64,000 nt of DNA from Alviniconcha marisindica (lineage: Eukaryota; Mollusca; Gastropoda; Provannidae), in the NCBI GenBank assembly GCA_018857735.1, contig JABMCL010003070.1, forward strand, positions 182,501 through 246,500, read 5' to 3'. Below, in pieces: positions 48,401 through 60,500 of this stretch. The notes under the pieces were generated by a model. The model saw nothing but the letters and a program-made list of their open reading frames with translations, ran no database searches and was not told where the DNA came from. Position numbers and translations under genes: made by a program. The first letter of the stretch is position 1. Every line of letters starts with the position of its first letter.

Positions 48401-51400
48401 ATGTGATAGGTCTTGTTTCTTTTGCTCATCAGTGCAGTGAGCTAGCGCTGTAGAATAAGGTTATGTGTGAAAGCTCCTGTTTTAACTCTCGCATGTAACA
48501 GTTATGTTTAATGCGATGATGTGCTGTTCACTGAGCATGTTCACACATTATTTTGGCCTTGTTTTTCTAGTGAAGACTTCTTTGCGGATGTCAGGAAACT
48601 GGGAAAACCAGCAGAAGAGCAGTCAGACTCGTCAGATTCCATCCCATGCTCTCAGAACCGACCCCAGCGCCGATTCCCGAAAGAACAGGCGAAGATGGAT
48701 GAGGAAGTGGCCATGGAATCAGGAGATGCTTTTAATGTTGATGTAAGTGTTGATGATACTTGCTGTGTGTGTCTCTTAATGTTGATGTAAGTGTTGATGA
48801 TACTTGCTGTATGTGTCTCTTAATGTTGATGTAAGAGTCGACAGCACTTGCTAGGCGTGTCTCTCAGTGTTGATGACTGTAAGAATTGACAACACATGCC
48901 ATAATAATTGTGTGTCTGTAAATGTGAATGTAAGAGTTACGCACGCTGTGTGTGTCTCTCAGTGTTGATGTTAGAGTTAAAACACATGCTATGTTACCTC
49001 TCAGTGTTGATGTCAAGGTTGACAGTACATGCTGTGTGTGCCTCTCAGTGTTGATGTTAAAGTTGACAACGCGTACTATGATGCTATGTGTAGCTCTCAG
49101 TGCTGAAGTTAGTGATGACAACACATGCTGTGTGTGTCTTTCAGTGTTGATGTTAAAGATGACAGCACCTGCTGTGTGTGTCTCAATGTTGATGTAAGGA
49201 TTGACAACACATGCTGTGTGTCTCTCAGGGTTAAAGTTGTAACACATGCTATGTGTGTGCCTCTCAGTGTTGACGTTAAAGTTGACAATACATGTTCTGT
49301 GTCTGTCTCAGCGTTGATGTTAAAGTTGTAACACATGCTCTGCGTGTCTCAGTGTTGATGTTAAAGATGCCAAAGCATGCTATGCATGTCTCGCAGTGTT
49401 AGAATTGACAGACTGTGTTGGGCATTGCCTGGTGGAATAACAGACTGTGTCAGTTATGCCAACTGTTTCAGACGGTGCTAGACAGCGAGCCAGAAGAAGA
49501 GGAAGGAACTCAGTCATACGAGGTGTTTCCAGCCTTGTCCAAAACGGCCTCCCCAGCTGTTGCAGCCACGGCCACTGAGGCAATGGAAGTGGATGAAGTG
49601 CAAGGTTGGTCTGAGAGTGCAGTTTGTTTTTGCTTGGCCCTTGACACACAAGAGAAGACTAGCGAAGAGTCTAAATGTGCATCTGTGTTTGATGTGCGTC
49701 TGACGTGGTCACTGTTAGGTTTTATGGCAGTCGTGACAAGGTTGGTCTGAGAGTGCGGTTTGCTTCTGCTTGGCTCTTGACACACACACACAAAGGAATG
49801 TGCGTCTGTGTAATGGTCAGCGTTAGGTTTTATGGCTGTCGTGGCAAGGTTGGTCCGAGAGTGCAGTGTGCTTTTGCCTGGTTCTTGACACACAAGAGAA
49901 ATGTGCATCTGTGTAATGGTCAGCATCAGTTTTTACGGCTGTCCTGGCAGGAAGCCAAGGCTTGAACCTCAGCAGTGATTTCTTTTCTTTTCTGGCGCAT
50001 GATTATTGAATTTGGCTAGGGACGATGCGCTGTAGAAATGTCCATTATCACCATTATTGTTGACAAGCATTAAAGTAGCCCCCAGCCCCACCACCCAAAT
50101 AGCATCATCTTTCAGAGGAAGGATCAGATGTAAATATGGGAGAACAAATTGCTGTTTGATGGCAGCGATTGATGATGACGTTGATCTGTGTCTCAGTGCC
50201 AGAGCTGCTGCCGTCCACGGTCAGCGTCTCGCCAAAACCGCAGCAGGAGGAAACGCCACCAGGTGGCAGTGCATCCCAGTCAGGACAGACAGGCCAGCCA
50301 CGCCCTCTCGGCCAACACGACAGCCAGAGTGGCACGAAACTGTCCCAGCATGCCATTCAGCAGCCCACAGAGCGTCTGGGGAGTCAGACACGACAATCAA
50401 GCCAGCGCAGCAGCCAGGGTGATGCAAGACTTTCCCAGCGTGCCAGTCAGCAACCCACAGCAGGTGCGGGGAGTCAGACTCGACACTCGAGCCAGCAGCA
50501 GGCAGCTGCACAACAGCAGCCGAGTGTTGCAGGGGAAGGGGCTGGAGGGATGAGGGCTGGGAGCGGGACGCAGCAGGAACCTAGTCAGGGCAGTCAGACC
50601 CGGAGTCGGGATCGACAGCAAGCCAAGGTGAATGTCAGTAACGGCAGACCATCGCAGCTCGTTTCTCAGCAGGAACGTAGCCCGGTCATGGGAGATAGCG
50701 CCCAAGCAGTGTCGCCGGAATACCCCCATCCCGAGCGCGCCATGCCAGTAATCTCTTGTGCCGTGGCCCACCCTGGTGAGGCAGCGAAGGAGACTGGCAA
50801 AGAGAAGCCGTCGGCAAAGGTTCCTGTCCCATCTCATGCAGGAAAGGATTCCCAGGAGACATTGCAGTCTGCCAGGCAGATCGCCTCCCTGGAACGCGAC
50901 CCCTACACCTTTCACGCAAGTCAGTCACAACTGGCGGAGACAGAGGGCGCCACTACCAGCAGAGCCGAAACCTCCATCAGCACGTTGCAGACTGTGAGTT
51001 TTGCCATGTCTTCTGATCAGTCGGGGGGGTTTTCCAGCGTGGTTGTTCTGCTGATTGATCCAGCTGAAAATGCAGAGAGTAGAAGTTGCAATCAGTAATT
51101 GTGCCCAGTCTGCTCAGCCAGAGTCTTTGCTGTGTCTTCTGATTAGTCTGGGTTTTTTTCCAGCATGGTTGTTCAGGTTGTGCAGGAGCGAGCTGAAAAA
51201 GCAGAAAATGGAAGTTGGAATCGGTATTTACGTCCTGTCGGCTCAGCCGGAGTTTTACTTTTTGCTGCAGAAGATGGGAGAAGCGTCCAGCCTCCAGGAG
51301 CAGCATAACAAATAATAATAATGTACATTTATCATGCGCTCATCAACGCCTTGAGCGCTCACATGATACATATTAACCTAAATATGATATTCTATACACA

Positions 51401-51465
51401 TCAAGTGTAGAGCACAGTCCTACCAAAACAATTTACATAAAGTATTATACGGACAAACAAACAAA

Positions 51466-51510
<45 letters not shown>

Positions 51511-54500
51511 CACACGACTGTAGCAGAAACTGGGTACTGATATTAGTTGGGATGAAAATACTGTGAGAAGAGGAAGGTTTTTATAACAGAACATAGAAAG
51601 ATGCTGTGTGTTGTGTGCGTGTGACTGTACACCAACAACAGTCATGAGGACATTCCGTGATGCGAAAGACTGAGAAAGTAAATGAGAATGGGGCAGGTGG
51701 TTTGGGGGTTGGGTGTTAACATCAGGTGTTGCTTTTATGCTTGCTGTTTCGGTGTACACCTTGTTTTCAGTCTAAAACCATTAAAAAAAAATTGACTTGC
51801 TGTTAGTTTTCAGTGCACACACTTGTTTCGTGTGTGTGTGTGGGGGGGGGGGGGTGAACTCAGTTAACATTAGAGATTATTTTTACACCTCCCTCCCCCC
51901 CGCCCCCACTGTACACCCTTGTTTCAGCCTAAAAATTGGGGGGGGGGGGGGGGGGCTGAACTCTTAAATGTTACTTGTTAGATATTTTAGATATTGGTTT
52001 TATGCTTTGTGTTATTTATCAACACACAAGAGAGTTAATTAGCGCTTGAAATGTGTAACACAAGTACAACAACAAAGACCTGAGTCGCCTGTGGTAACTC
52101 TCACCTAGCATCCGTGTAAATACAAGGTACATAAACTCCACCAGAGGTACATCCTCAAATTGAGGATTGAGGATGTACCTCTGGTGAAGTTTATGTACCT
52201 TATCTTTACAGGCATTCCAGGTGAGAGTTACTGTAAGCGACTCAGGTCTTTGTTGTTGCACTTGTGTTACGTATTTCAAGCGCGAATTAACTCCCTTGTG
52301 TGTTGATTCTACAGGAGAACTCTGGGCCTCATTCTGTTTCAGACTGGTGTTATTCAGCTGTGCACATCCTTGTTTCAGTCGAAAAGCAAAGCCAAAGGGT
52401 CCTTGGGGCGCAGGCGCAAGTGTCTCGTGAAAAAGAAGAAAGAGCCCAACCCGAGGGCCGAGGTGGAGAAGTCCTCATCAGCATCACCAGACAGCGGAGC
52501 TTTGTCCAAGAGTGCCACCAGGCCTTCAAAGAAGGCCAGGAAAGGACCCGTGTTTACCCAACTTCAGCAAAGCGCATCAGGCTTCAAGAGACCTGTCGGA
52601 CCTGCACGCAGAACCTCCAAAGGTACTGGTTGACTGGGTGTAAACCACTAAGTTACTTACTCACCTCCAAAGGTGAAGAGGAAACATTGTTCCTGTTTTT
52701 ATCAATCACTTAAAAAAAAAAATTAAAAAAAAATAAAGTGCTATCCTCCACTTTTGAGCAGAATATGCTGCACTTGAGATGTTTGTAGTGCATGCTGGTT
52801 TATTTGTTTCCGTAATCCACTGAACTTGGACACTTCAATTTTAAAAATAATCTCCTGAGAAAGTCTTCTTCAAGGCAAGGTAGTGTGCCACACCTGCACC
52901 ACTAAAAAAGAGAAAGGAAAACAAAAATACAGTTCACAGATTTTGGTCGTATACCGAATAAGTCTTACGTGTCAATGGACCAAAATCTTATGACTTTAAC
53001 AAAACAGTAGTGTAGTCATACTTTGGTGTTCGCCTATTTGATATTCACGGGGTTTCCAATACAGTTTTTCACTCCACAATCACAGACGGCAAGGAGCACG
53101 AGCAAGAGATGTCCATAGATCCGCCTGCCCGAGCCTCAGTGGTTCATCCGCAGTCCTTGACCTTGCATCCTCTGGCCTCCGGAGCCACCACAAAGCGAGC
53201 GTCGATGCATCAGCCCATTCCATCCACAAGCAGTGCAGTTGTGGAGCCGATGCTGCCCAGGGGAAGCCAGGACCAGCCGAAGCTGCTGAAGAGGAAGAGT
53301 GTGGAGTTCAGCAGCGCCGTGCAGTTGGGATCTTCCCCTCAGCAGGTATTTACCTGTTTTCCTGTCATTGGCAGGCGGAGGGTGGCAGCAGATTGGATCT
53401 CAGCTTCTGACGGGTGTTGTACTGTCTTTATTTTATTGTCAGGTGGAGGGTGGCAGCAGATTGGATCTCGGCTTTTGGCGGGTGTTTTGCTGACTTTATT
53501 TTATTGTCAGGTGGAAGGTGGCAGCAGATTGGATCTCGGCTTTTGGTGGGTGTTTTGCTGTCTTTATTTTATTGTCAGGTGGAGGGTGACAGCAGACTGG
53601 ATCCCAGCTTCTGACAGGTGTTTCGCTGTCTTGATTTTATTGTCAAATGGAGGGTGACAGCAGACTGGATCCCAGCTTCTGACAGGTGTTTCGCTGTCTT
53701 GATTTTATTGTCAAATGGAGGGTGACAGCAGACTGGATCCCAGCTTCTGGACAGGTGTTTCGCTGTCTTGATTTTATTGTCAAATGGAGGGTGACAGCAG
53801 ACTGGATCCCAGCTTCTGGCAGGTGTTTCGCTGTCTTGATTTTATTGTCAAATGGAGGGTGACAGCAGACTGGATCCCAGCTTCTGACAGGTGTTTCGCT
53901 GTCTTGATTTTATTGTCAAATGGAGGGTGACAGCAGACTGGATCCCAGCTTCTGACAGGTGTTTCGCTGTCTTGATTTTATTGTCAAATGGAGGGTGACA
54001 GCAGACTGGATCCCAGCTTCTGACATGTGTTTCGCTGTCTTCATTTTATTGTCAAATGGAGGGTGACAGCAGACTGGATCCCAGCTTCTGCAGTGTTTCG
54101 CTGTCTTATTTTATTGTCAAATGGAGGGTGACAGCAGACTGGATCCCAGCTTCTGCAGTGTTTCGCTGTCTTGCATTTTATTGTCAAATGGAGGGTGACA
54201 GCAGACTGGATCCCAGCTTCTGACATGTGTTTCGCTGTCTTCATTTTATTGTCAAATGGAGGGTGACAGCAGACTGGATCCCAGCTTCTGACAGGTGTTT
54301 CGCTGTCTTGATTTTATTGTCAAATGGAGGGTGACAGCAGACTGGATCCCAGCTTCTGACAGGTGTTTCGCTGTCTTGATTTTATTGTCAAATGGAGGGT
54401 GACAGCAGACTGGATCCCAGCTTCTGACATGTGTTTCGCTGTCTTCATTTTATTGTCAAATGGAGGGTGACAGCAGACTGGATCCCAGCTTCTGACAGGT

Positions 54501-57500
54501 GTTTCGCTGTCTTGATTTTATTGTCAAATGGAGGGTGACAGCAGACTGGATCCCAGCTTCTGACAGGTGTTTCGCTGTCTTGATTTTATTGTCAAATGGA
54601 GGGTGACAGCAGACTGGATCCCAGCTTCTGACATGTGTTTCGCTGTCTTGATTTTATTGTCAAATGGAGGGTGACAGCAGACTGGATCCCGGCTTCTGAC
54701 AGGTGTTTCGCTGTCTTCATGGCATTGTCAGGTGGAAGATGATAGCAGATTGGATCTCGATTTCTGACAGATGTTTCACTGTCTTCATGGCATTGTCAGG
54801 TGGAAGGTTCAGTAGATTGGTCTCAGTATCAACAGGTTTTTCATCTGGTGTTTCTCAGCATCAGGTGTACTTCACTGTCTTCATTTCGTTATCAGGTGGA
54901 AGGTGATAGTAGATTGGACAGTGTTGACAGTGAAGCCAGTGACGGCACTGTGTGTGATTTCACAGGACAGTGAAGCCTGTGATGGCACTGTGTATAGCTG
55001 TGTTCACAGGACAGTGAAGCCTGTGACAGCACTGTGTTTACAGAACAGTGAAGCCTGTGATGGCACTGTGTGTGACTGTTCACAGGACAGTGAAGCCTGT
55101 GATGGCACTGTGTCTAGCTGTGTTCACAGGACAGTGAAGCCTGTGATGGCACTGTGTATAGCTATGTTTACAGGACAGTGAAGCCTGTGATGGCCTTGTG
55201 TATAGCTGTGTTCACAGGACAGTGAAGCCTGTGATGGCATTGTGTATAGCTGTGTTCATGGGACAGTGAAGCCTGTGATGGCCTTGTGTATAGCTGTGTT
55301 CACAGGACAGTGAAGCCTGTGACGGTACTGTGTGTGACTGTGTTTATAGGACAGTGAAGCCTGTGATGGCATTGAGTTTACAGGACAGTGAAGCCTGTGA
55401 CAGAACTGTTTGTGACTGTGTTTATAGGACAGTGCAGCCTGTGATGGTACTGTGTGGTGACTGTGTTTATAGGATGGTGAAGCCTGTGACAGAATTGTGT
55501 GTGACTGTGTTTACAGGACGGTGAACCCTGTGACAGAACTGTGTGTGACTGTGTTTACAGGACGGTGAAGTCTGTGATGGCACTGTGTATGACTCTGTTT
55601 ACAGTTCAGCTTGGAGGCGAGCCTGTCGGACTCCCAGTCATCAGACACGGTGCTAGAGGTCACCAAAGTGACGGAGTATGTCATGCGCTACATCAAGCGC
55701 ATCACTGTTGTCCAGCACATCAACAAAGATGACCAAGTGGTGGACGAGCGGACAACTGAGGTAGGTACAGGGAACAGTTGTTTCATCTGTCGACCTGTCT
55801 GCAGCACAACTGCATAAAGGGGAGCTCAAGGTGCATGTTGGCGTGAAAAAAAAGAAGAAAAAACTTTTTGCAGATATTCTCTTCTTTTTTGACATAATTG
55901 ATACCTTTGCTGCACATGCCAGTGTTATGGGTCTGACGTAACTGATACTTTTGCCACACAAGCCAGCCTTATGGGTCTGACCTGATTGGTACTGTGTGTG
56001 ACTCACTCTTGACTGGTCATCCATGTTTGACTTGTGTTGACTTTATCCATGTTTAACTGACTGTTGACTGGCCATGCATGTGTAACTTACTGTTGACTGG
56101 TCATCCATGTTTGACTGGCATGTTTACTGTTCATCCATATGTAACTTACTGTTGAGTGGTCACCCATGCATGACATACTGTTGACTGGTCATCCATGTGT
56201 AACTTATGTTGACTGGTCATCCATGTGTAACTTACTGTTAAGTGGTCCTGTTGACTGGTCATCCATGCGTAACTGACTGTTGACTGGTCATCCATGTGTA
56301 ACTTACTGTTAAGTGGTCATCCATGCATGGCATACTGTTGACTGGTCATCCATGTGTAACTTACTTATGACTGGTCATCCATGTGTAACTTACTTTTGAC
56401 TGGTCACCCATGTGTAACTTACTGTTAAGTGGTCATCCATGCATGGCATACTGTTGACTGGTCATCCATGTGTAACTTACTTATGACTGGTCATCCATGT
56501 GTAACTTACTTTTGACTGGTCATCCATGTGTAACTTACTTTTGACCTGGTCACTTTGACCATGTGTAACTTACTTTTGACTGGTCATCCATGTGTAACTT
56601 ACTTTTGACTGGTCATCCATGTGTAACTTACTTTTGACTGGTCATCCATGTGTAACTTACTTTTGACTGGTCATCCATGTGTAACTTACTGTTGACTGGT
56701 CACCCATGTGTAACTTACAGTTGACTGATCACCCGTGCATGACTTACCGTTGACTGGCATGTGGTTGCAGGAGGAATTGGATCATGAAGTGATCGAGGAG
56801 ACTGATGTCATCAAAAAGCGTCGCCTCTCCATCCCTCCCTCCCCATCGCGCAGTGCCAGCACAATGACCTCAGGTGACCTTGCAGACATCAGCAGCTCCT
56901 CACTGTCAAACAAGGCCAGTTCGGGACCGTCCAGTTTGGAGAGAGCGACATCCAGTCTAGAGCTGTCCCACCCTGCAGTCTTGCCTTCAGCCATCACCTC
57001 TAGAGGTTCAGGTGAGTGTTTGTCCAGCATGGGGAGGGCTGTGTCCAGTCTGGAACTGTCCCAACAGCCTTACCTTCAGCCTTCACCTCTAGAGGTTCAG
57101 GTGAGTGTTTGTCCGGCATGGGGAGGGCTGTGTCCTGTCTGGAACTGTCCCAACAGCCTTACCTTCAGCCTTCACCTCTGGAGGTTCAGGTGAGTGTTTG
57201 TCCAGCATGGGGAGAGCTGTGTCCAGTCTGGAACTGTCCCAACAGCCTTACCTTCAGCCTTCACCTCTAGAGGTTCAGGTGGGTGAGTGTCCAGCATGGG
57301 CAGAGCTGTGTCCAGTCTAAAACTGCCCCACTCTGCAGCCTTACCTTCAGCCTTCACCTCTAGAGGTTCAGGTGAGTGTCCAGCATGGGCAGAGCTGTGT
57401 CCAGTCTGGAACTGCCCCACTCTGCAGCCTTACCTTCAGCATTCACCTCAAGGGGTTCAGGTGAGTGTTCATCTCGGGAGGTTTGGTTGAGTGTGTGTCC

Positions 57501-60500
57501 ATTTTGGAGAGAGTTGCATCCAGTCTGAAACTTACGGGGCTCATATCTCTCAAGGAAATGACACATTGCTTTTAAGAATCGACACGCAAGGGTGTTAATT
57601 AGCGCTTGAAATACGTAACACAAGTGAACAAGAAAGACCTGAATCACCTGTGGTAACTCACCTGGCGTCCGTGTAAATACAGGGTACACCCTCTGGATAG
57701 TGATAGATAACTGTGCACAGAGGATGTACCTCTGGTGGAGTTTATGTACCTTGTATTTTACACACATGCCAGGTGAGAGTTACTGTAGGCGACTCAGGTC
57801 TTTGTTGATGTCCTTGTGCTATGTTTTTGGAGCACGAATTAACTCCCTTGTGTGCTGATTCCGCGTGGGTGCTCTGGGCCTTGAGTTTCACATTGCTTTT
57901 AAAAACTGGCAGTCAGCTGTCGTAAGTTTTTTAGAAAGCCTTATTCTCCATTTGCAGTTTGTAAAGGACAAAAGCTTTCTCTCTTCATTCTCTGTTTGGT
58001 TTGGGTCTGTTCCATAGGTTCAGGGTGCTAATCTAATTTGTGTCAGATGCATTTATTGCATATTTGTATTCTGTTTGAAAATGACATACTTTGCTTCTGA
58101 CCAACCTTTGGAGTCCTTTCAACTTGGTTAGAAAAAGGCTTTTTAAATTTCAGTGAATGTTTGTAGTTGCTGTGATTGTCCATGAAACAGCAGCACTGTC
58201 TGCGTCATCTTGGCATAAACAAATGATGTTAACTGTCTTTTATGCATACTGTTTTATATTAGTGCAATTTAAATATATATTGTTATGTGATTGCATGTAT
58301 ATGATAGTTCAGTAAATGTAAATGATGGACATACATGTATGTGAAGAAGTGCATTGAGCTCGCTCAGCAGGGAATAGTGCCATAGAAAATGTATGTATCG
58401 TTATTACATACATTTGTTCTGATGTAACTGTCATGGTTGACTTGGTTTTAAAAACCAACGATCTGTCTATCCATGTTTTTTTTTAGGTTTCTTTTAGCGC
58501 TTACTTTTCGCTTTGTATTAGTTGATAGATGACCAAAGTTAAACAATCCCGTCTGTCCCCGATATTAAGCTCCCTTTTACCTCTCATAACACGGCTTCCT
58601 TTTTCTGTGAGTATTCATGACCTTAAAACATGAGTTGTTCTGTGTGTGTGTGTGTGTGTTTCCAAAAATCTGAAACAGAATGAGGCCTAGAGCACTTGTT
58701 CGGAATGGTAATTCTCACCTGGCATGCATGTAAATGAGATGTACATCTGGTGGAGTTTATGTACCTTGTATTTTACATGCATGCCTGGTGAGTTACCGTA
58801 GATGACTCAGGTCTTTGTGGTTGTCCGTGTGTTAGGTATTTTGAGCGCTAATTAACTCCCTTGTGTGTTGTTTTTATTTGTTTTTTGCAGTTCCATCCGC
58901 TGAGCATTCTTTGGCCGGCCGATCATCAGCGGGTGCCTCACCGGCAGTGAGCATCATCAGCCCCAACCAGTCGTCTATCGAGCGGGACGACAGCCGATTG
59001 GACGCTGTGGTGACGAGCTCCAGCAGCGGCCGTGGCTCGGAGCTGCTGTACAGCGCGGATAATGTAGCGTCCAGCGAAATACCAGCTGCGCAGCCCCCCC
59101 TGCCACCTGCCTCTTTGTCATCCTCGTCCCCAGGCATAATACCTCCCACTGCTGACGAGAGCAGCAATGAGGTTAGTTGCTCCCCCACTCCTACGCTCTC
59201 TGTCGACTCACACCCCTCTTCCCCCCCCCCCCCCCTCCCCCCCTGGCTCCCCAACAAACTTTTCAAAGCTAGTTCATAGTGTTCCTTTTGCTTTTCATCT
59301 CCCTTTTTTATTTTTTTTATTTTTTATTTTTTATAAGCCTTTCAGTGCTTCTTCCCTTATAAGTACAGTAACCAGCAGACACAGCACATTTCACCGATGT
59401 GATGACAGGAGTTCATGCAGAGGCGCCCACAGTGGCCTGTCCTTCTCTTATTTCCTGTGTTAGCTTTCACCAAACATCATCTTTCTCATTTTTTCCCCCT
59501 TCCATTCAGCCTTAACTTTATGTGCTTTTCTCTTGAAGATAAAGGGATATATAAGGGGTATGAGTGTTTATTCGCTTGATTTTATTATGTTTTTACTCTA
59601 ATTAAGTGAATCTGTATAGTATTTATTTACGTTTTTATGTACTTATTAATAATTGTCCAAGGCAGACAGCTGAATTTCCTTTTTTAAGGATTAATAAAGG
59701 ATTATTGTATTGTATAAACTTTAGTTCAAACGATAACATTTTAAATATGCTTACTAGCTGCTATTGTAAGCTTCATCTAATTATTCTGTTTAAATACGGC
59801 ATTGGCCTGTGAGTCGAAAAGTGACGGTTCGGTTCATCCGGTCACCGTGGCCCAATTTTCTCGGCAAACCACCTGCAGCACTGAAAAATGGAGAAAGCAA
59901 TACTATAATTACATACTTTACGTCTTCCAGGCCTGGTGCACAGTCTCTGACACTGGCAAACTGTGATTAACACGGTAGCTGCAATATCACATAGCACTGT
60001 TTTCTAGGATTAGACAGCACGCACGAAGAGGGAGCAGCTCATTTTGATCTATTGTAACGAATGTTTATGTCGAGTAAGCTTTTCTCCACCGACATCAAAG
60101 ACAGAAAAATACATTTCTTGGCGCCTGTGGTGGTTTCATTGACATTGATAGCATTCCTGTTACTGTAGTTCTTGCGCGATTTTACATCTAAGGGACAGTA
60201 TGCGTGCAAGGCTCCAACATGTACACGGTGTGGGTACCTGGTTGGGTAAGTAAGTAAGTTAATTGCTTTTTTTACACCCAGTCAACCACGGCAGTAGTAT
60301 CAGGTATCAGTATGTGGTACTGTACCTGGTAGGGTACATGGTAGGTACTTGGTTGGGTACTTGGTAGGGTACATGGCATGGGTATCTCATAAGGTACATG
60401 GTAGGGTACATGGCATGTATAACTTATATTGTTATAAACAGTGCTAGTTAATCTTGCCCATGGGGAAACTGGGTGTGGGACCCTGTATAGATTTCTTTCT

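Noticed and set aside
52019..52279. 86-codon minus-strand ORF, and its relative at 57,360
   Set aside because: Both lie in arms of the palindromic MITE.
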